DNA of 64,000 bases. Source: Mucilaginibacter_A sp964236465 (GTDB lineage Bacteria; Bacteroidota; Bacteroidia; Sphingobacteriales; Sphingobacteriaceae). The stretch is from positions 14,115-78,114 of the forward strand of contig CAXSBZ010000013.1 in the NCBI GenBank assembly GCA_964236465.1, written 5' to 3'. Of this stretch, positions 54,609 to 62,796 are shown in pieces. The notes below the pieces were generated by a model that was given only the letters and a program-made list of their open reading frames with translations, had not been told where the DNA came from and ran no database searches. Made by a program: the position numbers and the translations under genes. Every line of letters starts with the position of its first letter. Within the stretch, counting starts at the first letter, position 1.

Positions 54609-54673
54609 GATTGTAACTAAAACACATTTCGTGTATAACCGTTGTAAAAGCAAATACATTATAACCCAAAACC

Positions 54674-55093
54674 ATGAGCGCACAAGCAAATATTGAAATC
54701 CAGAAAAAATTTGGAGAAGCTGTAAATACCGGCAAATTAGATTTATTACGCGAGTTGATTTCTTCGGATTCCATCGACCATGATCCATCACCGGGACAAG
54801 GAACCGGCCCCGAAGGTTACATCAAATTTTTTACGATGATGCGGACGGCTTTCCCGGATTTAAAAATTGAAGTGGAAACTTTGGTTGCCGATGATGATAA
54901 AGTTGCTTTTGCATACACCATTACCGGTACGCAAACCGGTGTTTTTATGAAAGTTGAGCCAACCGGAAAAACCATCAAAGCACGTGGTATGCAGATCAGT
55001 AAATTTGAAAACGGCAAAATGACCGAACGTTGGGGAAGTTCTGACGAGTTGGGCATTTTGAAGCAATTAGGTGTAGAATTGAAAGAAATTTAA
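54674..55093 (+). CDS. SnoaL-like ester cyclase
   Basis: 139 residues, NTF2-like fold: HDPSPGQGTGPEGYIKFFTMMRTAFPDLKIEVE and YTITGTQTGVFMKVEPTGKTIKARGMQISKFENGKMTERW match the SnoaL polyketide-cyclase/ester-cyclase group of unknown substrate. Placed 65 bp after egtD on the same strand; membership in the ergothioneine unit is possible but unproven. Confidence 0.88.
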   Translation: MSAQANIEIQKKFGEAVNTGKLDLLRELISSDSIDHDPSPGQGTGPEGYIKFFTMMRTAFPDLKIEVETLVADDDKVAFAYTITGTQTGVFMKVEPTGKTIKARGMQISKFENGKMTERWGSSDELGILKQLGVELKEI

Positions 55094-55114
55094 GCCACAA
55101 AGTTTATTTTTACA

Positions 55115-55144
55115 AAAGTCCCGAAGATTTTCGGGGCTTTTTTT
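55115..55144 (+). terminator. Terminator after the SnoaL-like gene
   Basis: AAAGTCCCGAA (55115-55125) pairs with TTCGGGGCTTT (55130-55140) with one G-T pair, followed by T's. Probably closes the DUF427-to-SnoaL transcription unit. Confidence 0.85.
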
Positions 55145-55234
55145 ATGGCAATAAATTTCAAATGAAACCAAATTTTTGACTGGTAAAACAAGCATCACTG
55201 TTGGCCGTTTTGGATAGAAGCAATTTATTTTCCT

Positions 55235-56341
55235 ATGAAAACCAACAATTCTTCCCGTCGTAATTTTCTTCGCCAGCTATCAATTGGTGCCGGTGCCATA
55301 ACTTTAGGTTCTGGGCTTTCGTCTTTTGATAGGCTTCTTTTAGCACCTAAAAAATTGGGCATCGCGCTGGTTGGTTTGGGCGGATACAGTAGCGGACAGC
55401 TGGCTCCGGCTTTGCTTCAAACTAAAAACTGCTACCTTGCTGGCTTAGTTACGGGTACGCCTGAAAAAGCTAAAACTTGGTCGGCTAAGTATAATATTCC
55501 GCAGAAAAATATATATAACTACGATAACTTTGATTCCATCGCCCAAAACCCGGATATCGATATTGTTTACGTGGTGCTGCCGGTTTCGATGCACAAAGAG
55601 TTTACCATCCGCGCAGCAAAAGTTGGTAAACATGTGATCTGCGAAAAACCAATGGCTTTAAATGCTGCTGATTGCCGGGAAATGATTGCTGCCTGCAAAC
55701 AAGCCAACCGGATGCTTTCTATCGGTTACCGGCTGCATTTTGAACCGCACAATCTGGAAGTGATGCATTTGGGCCAGCAGCAGATTTTGGGAAAAGTAAC
55801 GCAATTAGAAACTGCCAACGGCTTTGTTTATGGTGGAGACCCGAACGCTTGGCGATTGAAAAAAGCACTTTCCGGCGGTGGCGCACTGATGGATATGGGC
55901 ATTTATGCCATTCAAGGTTCGCGCTATACCTTGGGCCAGGAACCGGTTGCCGTAACCGCAAGGCAGGAAAAAACCCGGCCGGAATTGTTTAAAGAAGTAG
56001 ATGAAACCATTTTTTGGGAGCTGGAATTTCCAAATACTTTTGTAGCTCAAGGCAAATCAAGTTACAATAACAATTGGGGATCGCTCAAAGCAAAAACGAC
56101 CAACGGCTTTTTTGAATTGGAACCCGCTTACGGTTACGGCGGTTTGGACGGAAAAACTTCAAAAGGGCCAATGAATCTGCCAAATATCAACCAGCAGGCG
56201 GCGCAAATGGATGATTTTGCCAATTGTATCAACCTAAAAAAACCAACACGTGTGCCCGGCGAAGAAGGTTTGAAAGATATGCTGGTGGTGGATGCGATTT
56301 ACCGCAGCTTGGATTCGGGCAAAAAAGAAAAGATCGGTTGA
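55235..56341 (+). CDS. Gfo/Idh/MocA family oxidoreductase with Tat signal
   Basis: 368 residues. Twin-arginine signal NNSSRRNFLRQLSIGAGAITLG shows it is folded with its cofactor and exported. Rossmann domain (GIALVGLGGYSSGQLAPAL), the EKP motif in HVICEKPMALNAADCREMI, and the C-terminal domain with GGGALMDMGIYAIQGSRYTLG. Likely an NAD(P)-dependent sugar oxidoreductase or hydrolase-like member in the periplasm. The signal-peptide codons around 55331-55342 contain a near copy of the motif. Confidence 0.93.
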   Translation: MKTNNSSRRNFLRQLSIGAGAITLGSGLSSFDRLLLAPKKLGIALVGLGGYSSGQLAPALLQTKNCYLAGLVTGTPEKAKTWSAKYNIPQKNIYNYDNFDSIAQNPDIDIVYVVLPVSMHKEFTIRAAKVGKHVICEKPMALNAADCREMIAACKQANRMLSIGYRLHFEPHNLEVMHLGQQQILGKVTQLETANGFVYGGDPNAWRLKKALSGGGALMDMGIYAIQGSRYTLGQEPVAVTARQEKTRPELFKEVDETIFWELEFPNTFVAQGKSSYNNNWGSLKAKTTNGFFELEPAYGYGGLDGKTSKGPMNLPNINQQAAQMDDFANCINLKKPTRVPGEEGLKDMLVVDAIYRSLDSGKKEKIG

Positions 56342-56458
56342 CCTGTTTAATTAGCCATAATAATTTCAGGGCAGACCAATTTTTTATGTGCTAAAAGAAG
56401 CATCAAATTTGTGATGGTTAATAGAAGGGATCCACTAAAAAATGCTTAATATAGCATA

Positions 56459-59400
56459 GTGAACACATCTACTTTCCCCCAAAAACCACTTAAAATCTTA
56501 CAAGCTTCGGCTGGTTCCGGCAAAACTTTTAGTTTGACAGCGCATTATTTAACGCTTTTGTTTGATAATGAGCTGAAATACCGCGAAGTGCTGGCCGTAA
56601 CTTTTACCAACAAAGCCACCGAAGAAATGAAAAGCCGCATTTTGAGCGTGCTGCGTTCGCTGGCTTTGGGCGAGAAAAGTGCTGAGATTTTTAGGGAAAT
56701 GATCTTGAAAGCACATCCGGCTTTAGATCCGCAAACTTTACAGGAACGCGCGCACCAGATTTACCGCCGAATTTTGCACGATTACAGCCGCTTTGCCATC
56801 AACACGATCGACGGTTTTGTGCAGCAGGTGATCCGCAGTTTTACGTTTGAGCTGGGTTTGGATGCCGGTTATAAGCTGGAAATGAACTTGGATAAAGTCA
56901 AGCAATCGCTGGCGGATAAACTGAACGAGCGGCTGGACGAAAAACCCGAACTGCTGCAATGGATCATCAGCCTGGCACTGGACCGGGTAGGAGACAACAA
57001 AAGTTGGAACTACCGCCGCGAGCTATTGGATTTGACGGGCGAGATTTTTAAAGAACGTTTCCAGCCGTTTGAAAATGCACTGAAAGAACTGGATTCGGCT
57101 ACTTTGTTTCCCGATTTAATGAAATTGACGCGTGCTCGAATTGCTTATTTTGAAGAAGCTTTCAAAATTTTGGGAGCCGATGCTTTGCAGGTTTGGGAAA
57201 AATCTGGCGTGCAATTAGAAGAACTGAAAGGGAAATCGAGGCATCCGTTTTCTAAATTACATAAACTGGCCGCGGGCGACCATGCTGTTTTTATCGACCT
57301 AAAAAAGGTAATTGATAACCCGGAAGAATACCAGAAAGGCGGAAAACTGACGGCTTCGGTTGCTGTTTTATACAATCAGATCAATCCGGTTTTGCTGGAT
57401 TTGCAGGATTTTTTCTCTGCAGAAACCAGTAAATATGAAATGGCAAAAGCCATCAATACCAACTTGTATTATTTGCGGCTGATGCAAGAAATGGCCTCAT
57501 TATTAACGGATTATCGTGAGGAAAATCAGGCTTTATTGATCAGCGATGCGCAGTTTTTGCTGAAAGGAATTACGGCAGATCAGCAGGATAACCCTTCTTT
57601 TATCTGGGAAAAAATGGGCAATCGCTACAAAAATTTCCTGTTTGATGAATTTCAGGATACATCTTCTTTTCAGTGGGATAATTTTTTGCCGTTGCTGCAA
57701 AACACCATTGGTGAAGCCAATGGAAAAATGATCGATAATTTAATTGTAGGCGATGTAAAGCAGTCAATTTACCGCTGGCGCAACGGCGACTGGCGGATTT
57801 TGCTGCACAAAGCCAAAGCAGACATCGGCGCAAATAATGTGCTGAGCGATTCACTAGAGGAAAATTATCGAAGTGCGGCTAACATTATCGATTTCAACAA
57901 TCATCTTTTTCAGGAAATCCCGAAGCTTTTGCAAACACTAATTAACGATAAAGTTTTGCAGGACGGCAGCGAAACATTATACGAAGATTGGTGGAAAGCG
58001 ATCGGTTTGGATCACATCATTCCGGATGCTTATCTGCAAAGTTTTCAAAAAAAAGCACCGGGAACGTTGCCGGGCGGCTCGGTTGAAGTGCTGTTTTTAC
58101 CGGTCGAAAATAATCTTTTTCGGGCTTCGCAAATACGGGAAACGGCGTTGCTGCAACTATCAGAAAAGCTAAACGATTGGATTAGTTCGGGCAGATACGA
58201 AGCCGGACAGATTTGTATTTTAGTACGAAGCAACCGCGAAGCCAGAGATGTGATCGGGCATTTAATGGCCGATCAGCAGGCGCGGAAAATCAATCAGCAA
58301 AAAACTGGTGAAAAATTTGGTGCTTATGAAGTGCTTTCGGGCGAGGCATTGCTGATCAACAATAATTCTGCCGTAAAACTTTTGGTGAGCACGCTGCAAT
58401 TGATGGTGACGCAAAACGAGCAATCCATGCTGTACAAAGGGTTGTGTTTGCAATTATATTTCAAACAATTGGGCAAAAGTGTGCCGCCGCAAGCCTGGAT
58501 CAACCTGAAAGATACGCCGATTATAAAAATGCAAAACCTGCTGCCACCGGATTTATGCCGAAATTTCTATGCCTGGCAGCAATTACCGCTCAACGAACTG
58601 GCCGAGCAACTTATTACTGTTTATAACTTGGATACGCAAACGCAGCATTTGCCTTATCTTTTCGCTTTCCGGGATATGCTGGCCAAATTTACCACGCAGG
58701 GCGAATTGGGCATTACGCGCTTTTTGGAGTGGTGGGACGAGGAGGGAAAACTGAAAGCCTTGCCGTCTGGTTCGCAAAATGATGCCGTGCAGGTGATGAC
58801 GATCCATAAATCCAAAGGTTTGGCATTTGATGTGGTGATGCTGCCGTTTTGCAGTTGGGATTTGGACGGCATGACGAATAGTATTTTTTGGGTAGATACG
58901 CAAGACACACCTTACGAAATGCTGCAATCCCTACCGGTGAACTACAAAAAAGCGTTGGGCAAATCTGATTTTTCTAAAGCTTATTTTGAAGAACTGCTTT
59001 TCAATTTGATGGATGCGCTAAACATGCTTTATGTGGCCACCACGCGCACGCGCAATCATTTGTACATTACCGCGCCCGGACAAGGAAAAAATGAGGCTAA
59101 AACAAGCATCGTAGGCGACCTGATTTTGGAGGCTTTAAAAATTCCGGTGGCTGGTTTGAATGCTTCTTTTATCGATGATCGTTTTGTTTTGGATGAACCG
59201 GTTACCAAAAAAACATCGATAAAAACAGCATCGGAAGAAAAGATTCAACTGAAAAAATATCCGGTTTCGCAGCGGCTAAGCCAGGCATTAGCCAGCAAAA
59301 AAGTTTGGATCAAGCTGGATTTGTTGAGCGGAGACGCAGCTCAGCACAAAGGGATAATTTTGCACGAATTGCTTGCAAGAACGATGGATATGGCCAAATT

Positions 59401-59761
59401 GCCAAAAGTAATCAACGAAATGCAGCAGGAAGGGTTGATCCGCGAAGCAGAAAAAGAAGAAGTTAGAATAAATGCACAAAGCGTGCTGCAAAATCAGGAA
59501 CTAAAAAAACTGTTCAGCAAACCTTATCAGGATCTTTCGGAACAAACTATCATTGATAGCAAAGGCGAAAGTTATCGCCCGGACAAGGTTTTGATTGGCA
59601 CAAACGAAGTAACGATCCTTGATTTTAAATTCACTTCCGACCAGAGGCCAGAACATCGCACGCAGGTAAAAGCTTACGGAAAATTGCTTGCTGATATGGG
59701 TTATCCCAAAGTCAGCAGTTATTTGTATTATGGTTTTTTGCAGGAGCTGGTGGCGGTTTAA
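56459..59761 (+). CDS. UvrD/AddA-like helicase-nuclease
   Basis: 1100 residues starting at a GTG. UvrD-type motif I QASAGSGKTFSLTAHYL at 15-31, motif II DEFQDTSSFQW near 400, VGDVKQSIYRWRNGD, motif V-VI VMTIHKSKGLAFDVVMLPF and VATTRTRNHLY, then a C-terminal RecB-type nuclease domain (HKGIILHELLART … ILDFKFTSDQ). Acts in double-strand break repair as the AddA/RecB-like subunit. The usual AddB-type partner is not in this window. Three exact motif copies and a run of near copies lie inside it. Confidence 0.92.
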   Translation: MNTSTFPQKPLKILQASAGSGKTFSLTAHYLTLLFDNELKYREVLAVTFTNKATEEMKSRILSVLRSLALGEKSAEIFREMILKAHPALDPQTLQERAHQIYRRILHDYSRFAINTIDGFVQQVIRSFTFELGLDAGYKLEMNLDKVKQSLADKLNERLDEKPELLQWIISLALDRVGDNKSWNYRRELLDLTGEIFKERFQPFENALKELDSATLFPDLMKLTRARIAYFEEAFKILGADALQVWEKSGVQLEELKGKSRHPFSKLHKLAAGDHAVFIDLKKVIDNPEEYQKGGKLTASVAVLYNQINPVLLDLQDFFSAETSKYEMAKAINTNLYYLRLMQEMASLLTDYREENQALLISDAQFLLKGITADQQDNPSFIWEKMGNRYKNFLFDEFQDTSSFQWDNFLPLLQNTIGEANGKMIDNLIVGDVKQSIYRWRNGDWRILLHKAKADIGANNVLSDSLEENYRSAANIIDFNNHLFQEIPKLLQTLINDKVLQDGSETLYEDWWKAIGLDHIIPDAYLQSFQKKAPGTLPGGSVEVLFLPVENNLFRASQIRETALLQLSEKLNDWISSGRYEAGQICILVRSNREARDVIGHLMADQQARKINQQKTGEKFGAYEVLSGEALLINNNSAVKLLVSTLQLMVTQNEQSMLYKGLCLQLYFKQLGKSVPPQAWINLKDTPIIKMQNLLPPDLCRNFYAWQQLPLNELAEQLITVYNLDTQTQHLPYLFAFRDMLAKFTTQGELGITRFLEWWDEEGKLKALPSGSQNDAVQVMTIHKSKGLAFDVVMLPFCSWDLDGMTNSIFWVDTQDTPYEMLQSLPVNYKKALGKSDFSKAYFEELLFNLMDALNMLYVATTRTRNHLYITAPGQGKNEAKTSIVGDLILEALKIPVAGLNASFIDDRFVLDEPVTKKTSIKTASEEKIQLKKYPVSQRLSQALASKKVWIKLDLLSGDAAQHKGIILHELLARTMDMAKLPKVINEMQQEGLIREAEKEEVRINAQSVLQNQELKKLFSKPYQDLSEQTIIDSKGESYRPDKVLIGTNEVTILDFKFTSDQRPEHRTQVKAYGKLLADMGYPKVSSYLYYGFLQELVAV

Positions 59762-59770
59762 AAGTAGTTT

Positions 59771-60247
59771 TTAATCCAAAATGATCTGTCTTTTTATGCT
59801 TTCTTCCAATGAAATAAACGTTTCCGTACGCTGGATGCCTTCTACGCTTTGGATTTGTTCATTCAAAATCTCCCGCAAATGGGTGGTATCCCGGCAAATA
59901 ATTTTGGCAAAAATACTCCAGCTGCCGGTGGTATAATGCAGTTCTACAATCTCGTTTACCGTTTTTAGTTGTTTAACGGCGTTGTTGTACTGCGAACCTT
60001 TTTCCAAAAAAATACCCAGAAAAGCACAGATGTCATAACCTAACTTTTGCGGGTTAATTTCCAGGTTTGCACCTTTTATAATGCCCAATTCCTCTAATTT
60101 TTTCATGCGCACGTGTATAGTCCCGCCCGAAACAATTAGTTCTTTGGCAATTTCTGTGTAAGGTGTGGTTGCGTCTTTCATCAGGATAGACAAAATCTGA
60201 ATATCCAGATTATCAATTTCTGAATTATGAGGTTTTTTATTAAGCAT
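59771..60247 (-). CDS. Lrp/AsnC family transcriptional regulator
   Basis: 158 residues. N-terminal helix-turn-helix (LDIQILSILMKDATTPYTEIAKELIVSGGTIHVRMKKLEELGII) and C-terminal RAM ligand-binding domain (AFLGIFLEKGSQYNNAVKQL … GSWSIFAKIICRDTTHL). Probably senses an amino acid and controls nearby or distant genes. Divergent from the tRNA-like gene, whose promoter starts 74 bp upstream of it. Confidence 0.92.
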   Translation of the reverse strand: MLNKKPHNSEIDNLDIQILSILMKDATTPYTEIAKELIVSGGTIHVRMKKLEELGIIKGANLEINPQKLGYDICAFLGIFLEKGSQYNNAVKQLKTVNEIVELHYTTGSWSIFAKIICRDTTHLREILNEQIQSVEGIQRTETFISLEESIKRQIILD

Positions 60248-60320
60248 AAATTTTGAAATGTGTAACGTTTAACAATTATAATTTAATTTTAGATAAAAAT
60301 AAAATTATTTTGTTGAAATA

Positions 60321-60352
60321 TTTGTAAGAAAATGAATCATGCCTTAGATTTG
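60321..60352 (+). promoter_or_regulatory. Promoter of the tRNA-like gene
   Basis: TTTG (60321-60324), 20-bp spacer and TAGATTTG (60345-60352), an exact TAnnTTTG box. Transcription should start near 60358, about 45 bp before the tRNA-like RNA. Confidence 0.65.
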
Positions 60353-60402
60353 TATCAGCAATAAGAAAAAACGTTCTTTATCATTGCTAAAACAAAAGAT
60401 AT

Positions 60403-60514
60403 TGTAGGATGGTGAAATTTGGCAGACACACCTCCTTGTCCCGGTGGCGAAGATTCTGGGAAACCATGGCAACATGATAACCACTTCGTGAAGGTTCGAC
60501 CCCTTCTCCTACAG
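60403..60514 (+). tRNA. Atypical 112-nt class II tRNA-like gene (apparent anticodon GTC)
   Basis: Acceptor TGTAGGA/TCCTACA (7 bp), Leu-like D arm GTG…CAC with GG in the loop, perfect T arm GAAGG-TTCGACC-CCTTC. The anticodon stem CCTCC/GGTGG has a T-T mismatch, the loop is TTGTCCC (apparent anticodon GTC, with C at position 37 where a purine is normal). The variable region is 42 nt, closed by CGAAG/CTTCG and holding small hairpins such as TGG-GAAA-CCA. Body resembles tRNA-Leu but the anticodon would be Asp. It may be an allo-tRNA, a degenerate tRNA or a non-translating tRNA-like RNA. CCA not encoded. Confidence 0.7.
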
Positions 60515-60549
60515 CCCTTCTCATAATTTAGGTTTATAATTGGTTAGTA

Positions 60550-60576
60550 AAAGCTCCCTGCCCATCAGGGAGCTTT
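60550..60576 (+). terminator. Terminator-like hairpin after the tRNA-like gene
   Basis: AAAGCTCCCTG (60550-60560) pairs perfectly with CAGGGAGCTTT (60566-60576); a short T run follows after GCTG. Confidence 0.75.
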
Positions 60577-60912
60577 GCTGTTTTGCAACAATTTTATGCT
60601 GGTAAAAACAGTATGGTTTCAAAAAAATTAGTTTTAAAATTTGGGCGTGCCCCTACGGGTCGGGCTTTCCGTTACAAGTCCTCGTTCGTGCCTCACTCCG
60701 GGCTTTCCACTACAATCCCTCACGCGAAGCTGCACAACCGTTGTACTGTCCTTATGCATATCACCCAATTTTACATCTTGTCATCCTGAGCTTGTTGAAG
60801 AATCTTCTTTAAAGCGAAAAAATCTAAAATCCAAAGAAGCTTTCTCCCTTTCGAGATAACAAAATGCTTCTTTTATCACCCTAAATTTATGCCGATAAAA
60901 AGAAGCATCAGC
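60577..60912. repeat. Gene-free region with likely dispersed-repeat pieces
   Basis: No convincing gene. Contains a motif copy (60603-60614), a GC-richer stretch about 60643-60730 (GGGCGTGCCCC…TCGGGCTTTCC, and a second GGGCTTTCC with CCCTCACGC) that resembles interspersed repeats I have seen in other Bacteroidota genomes, and TCATCCTGAGCTTGTTGAAG (60781-60800), also a common dispersed word. Identity as repeats is from memory and is unconfirmed. The inverted motif pair at 60864-60908 lies just after the stop of the next minus-strand gene. Confidence 0.5.
60864..60908 (-). terminator. Inverted motif pair after the TonB-C protein gene
   Basis: ATGCTTCTTTTA (60864-60875) faces a version with one extra A, TAAAAAGAAGCAT (60896-60908). 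It lies 4 bp after the minus-strand stop codon. Confidence 0.7.
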
Positions 60913-61575
60913 TTATTTGCAATATTTAGCCAGCATGGCATCCGCTTTATCACTGCCAATGTTGCGCACAAAATTCCAATCTTCACAAGCACCTTCGCGG
61001 TCGCCTTGTTTAAGTTTGGTACTTGCTTGATTGATAAGTTCATCCGCATAATCATCATCCAAACCCAACTGCTTTTTTAAAGCTAAAATTTCGGCTTCTT
61101 TAGCCGTATCAGCTTTGCCCAGATATTTGTTTTTGTAGTAATTGGTTACGGCATCCACCAAAGCTTCCCGTGCTTTGTAAGCTGTAATGGCCTGTTCCAT
61201 ATCATTCCGATTTCTGAGGCCGCAGCGGGAATCGCTCAAATTGAAGTTGACCGGCAAGATCAAAGTCGTACTCAAATCATGATCGGCGGGCAAAATCCAT
61301 TTGCCGGCCGTCATTTTAACTAAGCGGACGGCCTCATCGTCCAGATCGACACCAAAGCCCTGTTGCACTTTTACATTGACTGGTTTGTTGTTTAAATCGA
61401 TGTTGAAACTTACTTGAACAGTGCCCGAAATGCAGTTTTGCTTGGAATAATCCGGATAGATCAGATTTTGCGATAAAAAATTATTTAACGCGCCTTGCCC
61501 GCCTTTAAATTGCGGCTGATCCTCGGTAAAAAATGCACCAACAAAAGATTGAAATAGTATAAATAAGTACAACAT
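60913..61575 (-). CDS. TonB C-terminal-like domain protein
   Basis: 220 residues. Signal-like N-terminus (LYLFILFQSFVGAFF). Residues about 20-110 match the TonB_C fold (FKGGQGALNNFLSQNLIYPDYSKQNCISGTVQVSFNID…KVQQGFGVDLDDEAVRLVK). The remainder has TPR-like helices ending GDREGACEDWNFVRNIGSDKADAMLAKYCK. It has no membrane-anchored Pro-rich linker, so it is not a classical TonB; periplasmic role unknown. Confidence 0.82.
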   Translation of the reverse strand: MLYLFILFQSFVGAFFTEDQPQFKGGQGALNNFLSQNLIYPDYSKQNCISGTVQVSFNIDLNNKPVNVKVQQGFGVDLDDEAVRLVKMTAGKWILPADHDLSTTLILPVNFNLSDSRCGLRNRNDMEQAITAYKAREALVDAVTNYYKNKYLGKADTAKEAEILALKKQLGLDDDYADELINQASTKLKQGDREGACEDWNFVRNIGSDKADAMLAKYCK

Positions 61576-61618
61576 TATTTTTGATTTCTATATGAAATAG
61601 AATAACGTAAAAATGGCG

Positions 61619-62323
61619 TTATCGTTGTACCGGGAAACGTAAAATTAAATTCGGATCCGGAATATTTTGCTGATATTTTTCCTGCTCTGAAAGCTTGCAA
61701 ACGCCTGGATAATCGCCGGCCATTCCTTCCATATCAAACATCAGCTGGTAGTGCAAATGCGGCGGCCAGTTTCCGTTTTCTTCTGCTGAACCAAATTCAG
61801 CAATTTTTTCGTTTTGTAGGATTGTTTTTCCGGGAAACAAATCTTCCAGTGATTTTCGGTTCAAATGGCCATAAAGCGCATAAAAATTTAGGCCGTAAAA
61901 ACAGTGTTCTAAAATAATCGTCGGCCCGTAATCTCCAAAATGATCATTATCCTGAAAGCTGTGGATTTTACCACTGAAAGGAGCATAAACCGGCGTGCCT
62001 GCATCAGCCCAAATATCTACGCCCAAGTGCAGTTTCCGCGGTTCATCCAAAGTATCGAAATGAGCACTTCTGGCATAAAGCGTTCGGTTTTCTAAGTAAC
62101 CGCCAATGCCGTATCTGCAATTATTTTGTTTAAGGATTTGATTTACCCAAACAGAAAAAGCAGCCGTATCAGCAATTGTTTCCGGCTGCAAATCAATATT
62201 ATCCGAAGTAAAATTAAACGGAAATAGTTTGTCTTTCTGCGGATCAAAATCAACAACTTTACCAATCTCCTGCGCATGTTTTTGCAGCAGATTGGCAAAT
62301 TGCCAATGCTTTTCATTCAGCAT
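61619..62323 (-). CDS. M23-family metallopeptidase
   Basis: 234 residues. The zinc site of LytM/M23 peptidases is intact: HLGVDIW (HxxxD), a GHL motif and HLHYQLM (HxH). The insert-free domain begins about residue 100. No signal peptide is visible, which is unusual for a cell-wall peptidase; it may use another route or act elsewhere. Starts 6 bp downstream of the rbfA stop on the same strand. Confidence 0.88.
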   Translation of the reverse strand: MLNEKHWQFANLLQKHAQEIGKVVDFDPQKDKLFPFNFTSDNIDLQPETIADTAAFSVWVNQILKQNNCRYGIGGYLENRTLYARSAHFDTLDEPRKLHLGVDIWADAGTPVYAPFSGKIHSFQDNDHFGDYGPTIILEHCFYGLNFYALYGHLNRKSLEDLFPGKTILQNEKIAEFGSAEENGNWPPHLHYQLMFDMEGMAGDYPGVCKLSEQEKYQQNIPDPNLILRFPVQR

Positions 62324-62329
62324 AAAACC

Positions 62330-62692
62330 TTAATTTTCGTTTTCATCTTTGTGGATTTTGTCGAAAAGCTTGTCCATCCGGTCAACATAATCGCTGGTAT
62401 CGTCCACAAAAAACTCCAGTTGCGGCACTACGCGCACCTGATCTTTAATCTGTTTACCTAATTTGTACCGGATTTCCGACGAATGCAGCTTGATGGTTTG
62501 CAAAGCCTGCTCATTATTAATTCCGTTAAAAAAGCTTAAAAAAACGCGCGCAATAGCCAAATCCGGTGTGGTGCGCACTTTGGTGATGGTGATTAAGGTA
62601 TTGGGCAGAAAATTCATTCCTTCCCGCTGAAAAATAGCTGCCAGGTCCTGCTGGATTACACCGGCAAACTTTTGTTGTCTTTTAGATTCCAT
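62330..62692 (-). CDS. rbfA: Ribosome-binding factor A
   Basis: Start at 62692 gives MESKRQQKFAGVIQQDLAAIFQRE; an upstream ATG (62728) would add twelve residues. About 120 residues, the KH-like fold of RbfA with ITKVRTTPDLAIARVFLSFF and VVPQLEFFVDDTSDYVDRMDKL. Helps mature 16S rRNA 5' end and small subunit at low temperature. Confidence 0.95.
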   Translation of the reverse strand: MESKRQQKFAGVIQQDLAAIFQREGMNFLPNTLITITKVRTTPDLAIARVFLSFFNGINNEQALQTIKLHSSEIRYKLGKQIKDQVRVVPQLEFFVDDTSDYVDRMDKLFDKIHKDENEN

Positions 62693-62740
62693 CTTAAATT
62701 TATTTGTTGGGAAGAGTTTATTAATCAACGCAAAATTAAA

Positions 62741-62792
62741 TGCAATGCTGTTTTTATCACACTAAAAAAAGGGTGATAAAAACAGCATTGCA
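62741..62792 (-). terminator. Perfect inverted motif pair after hflX
   Basis: Arms of 20 bp, identical over full length (TGCAATGCTGTTTTTATCAC at 62741-62760, its complement at 62773-62792) with a 12-nt loop. The motif copies are 62745-62756 and 62777-62788. It starts 5 bp after the hflX stop and lies before rbfA, so it can end the hflX message. Confidence 0.93.
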
Positions 62793-62796
62793 CAAA

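Noticed and set aside
60403..60514. tRNA-like gene as tmRNA
   Set aside because: No tag-peptide open frame or pseudoknot-length insert; the extra material sits in the variable region and is only 42 nt.
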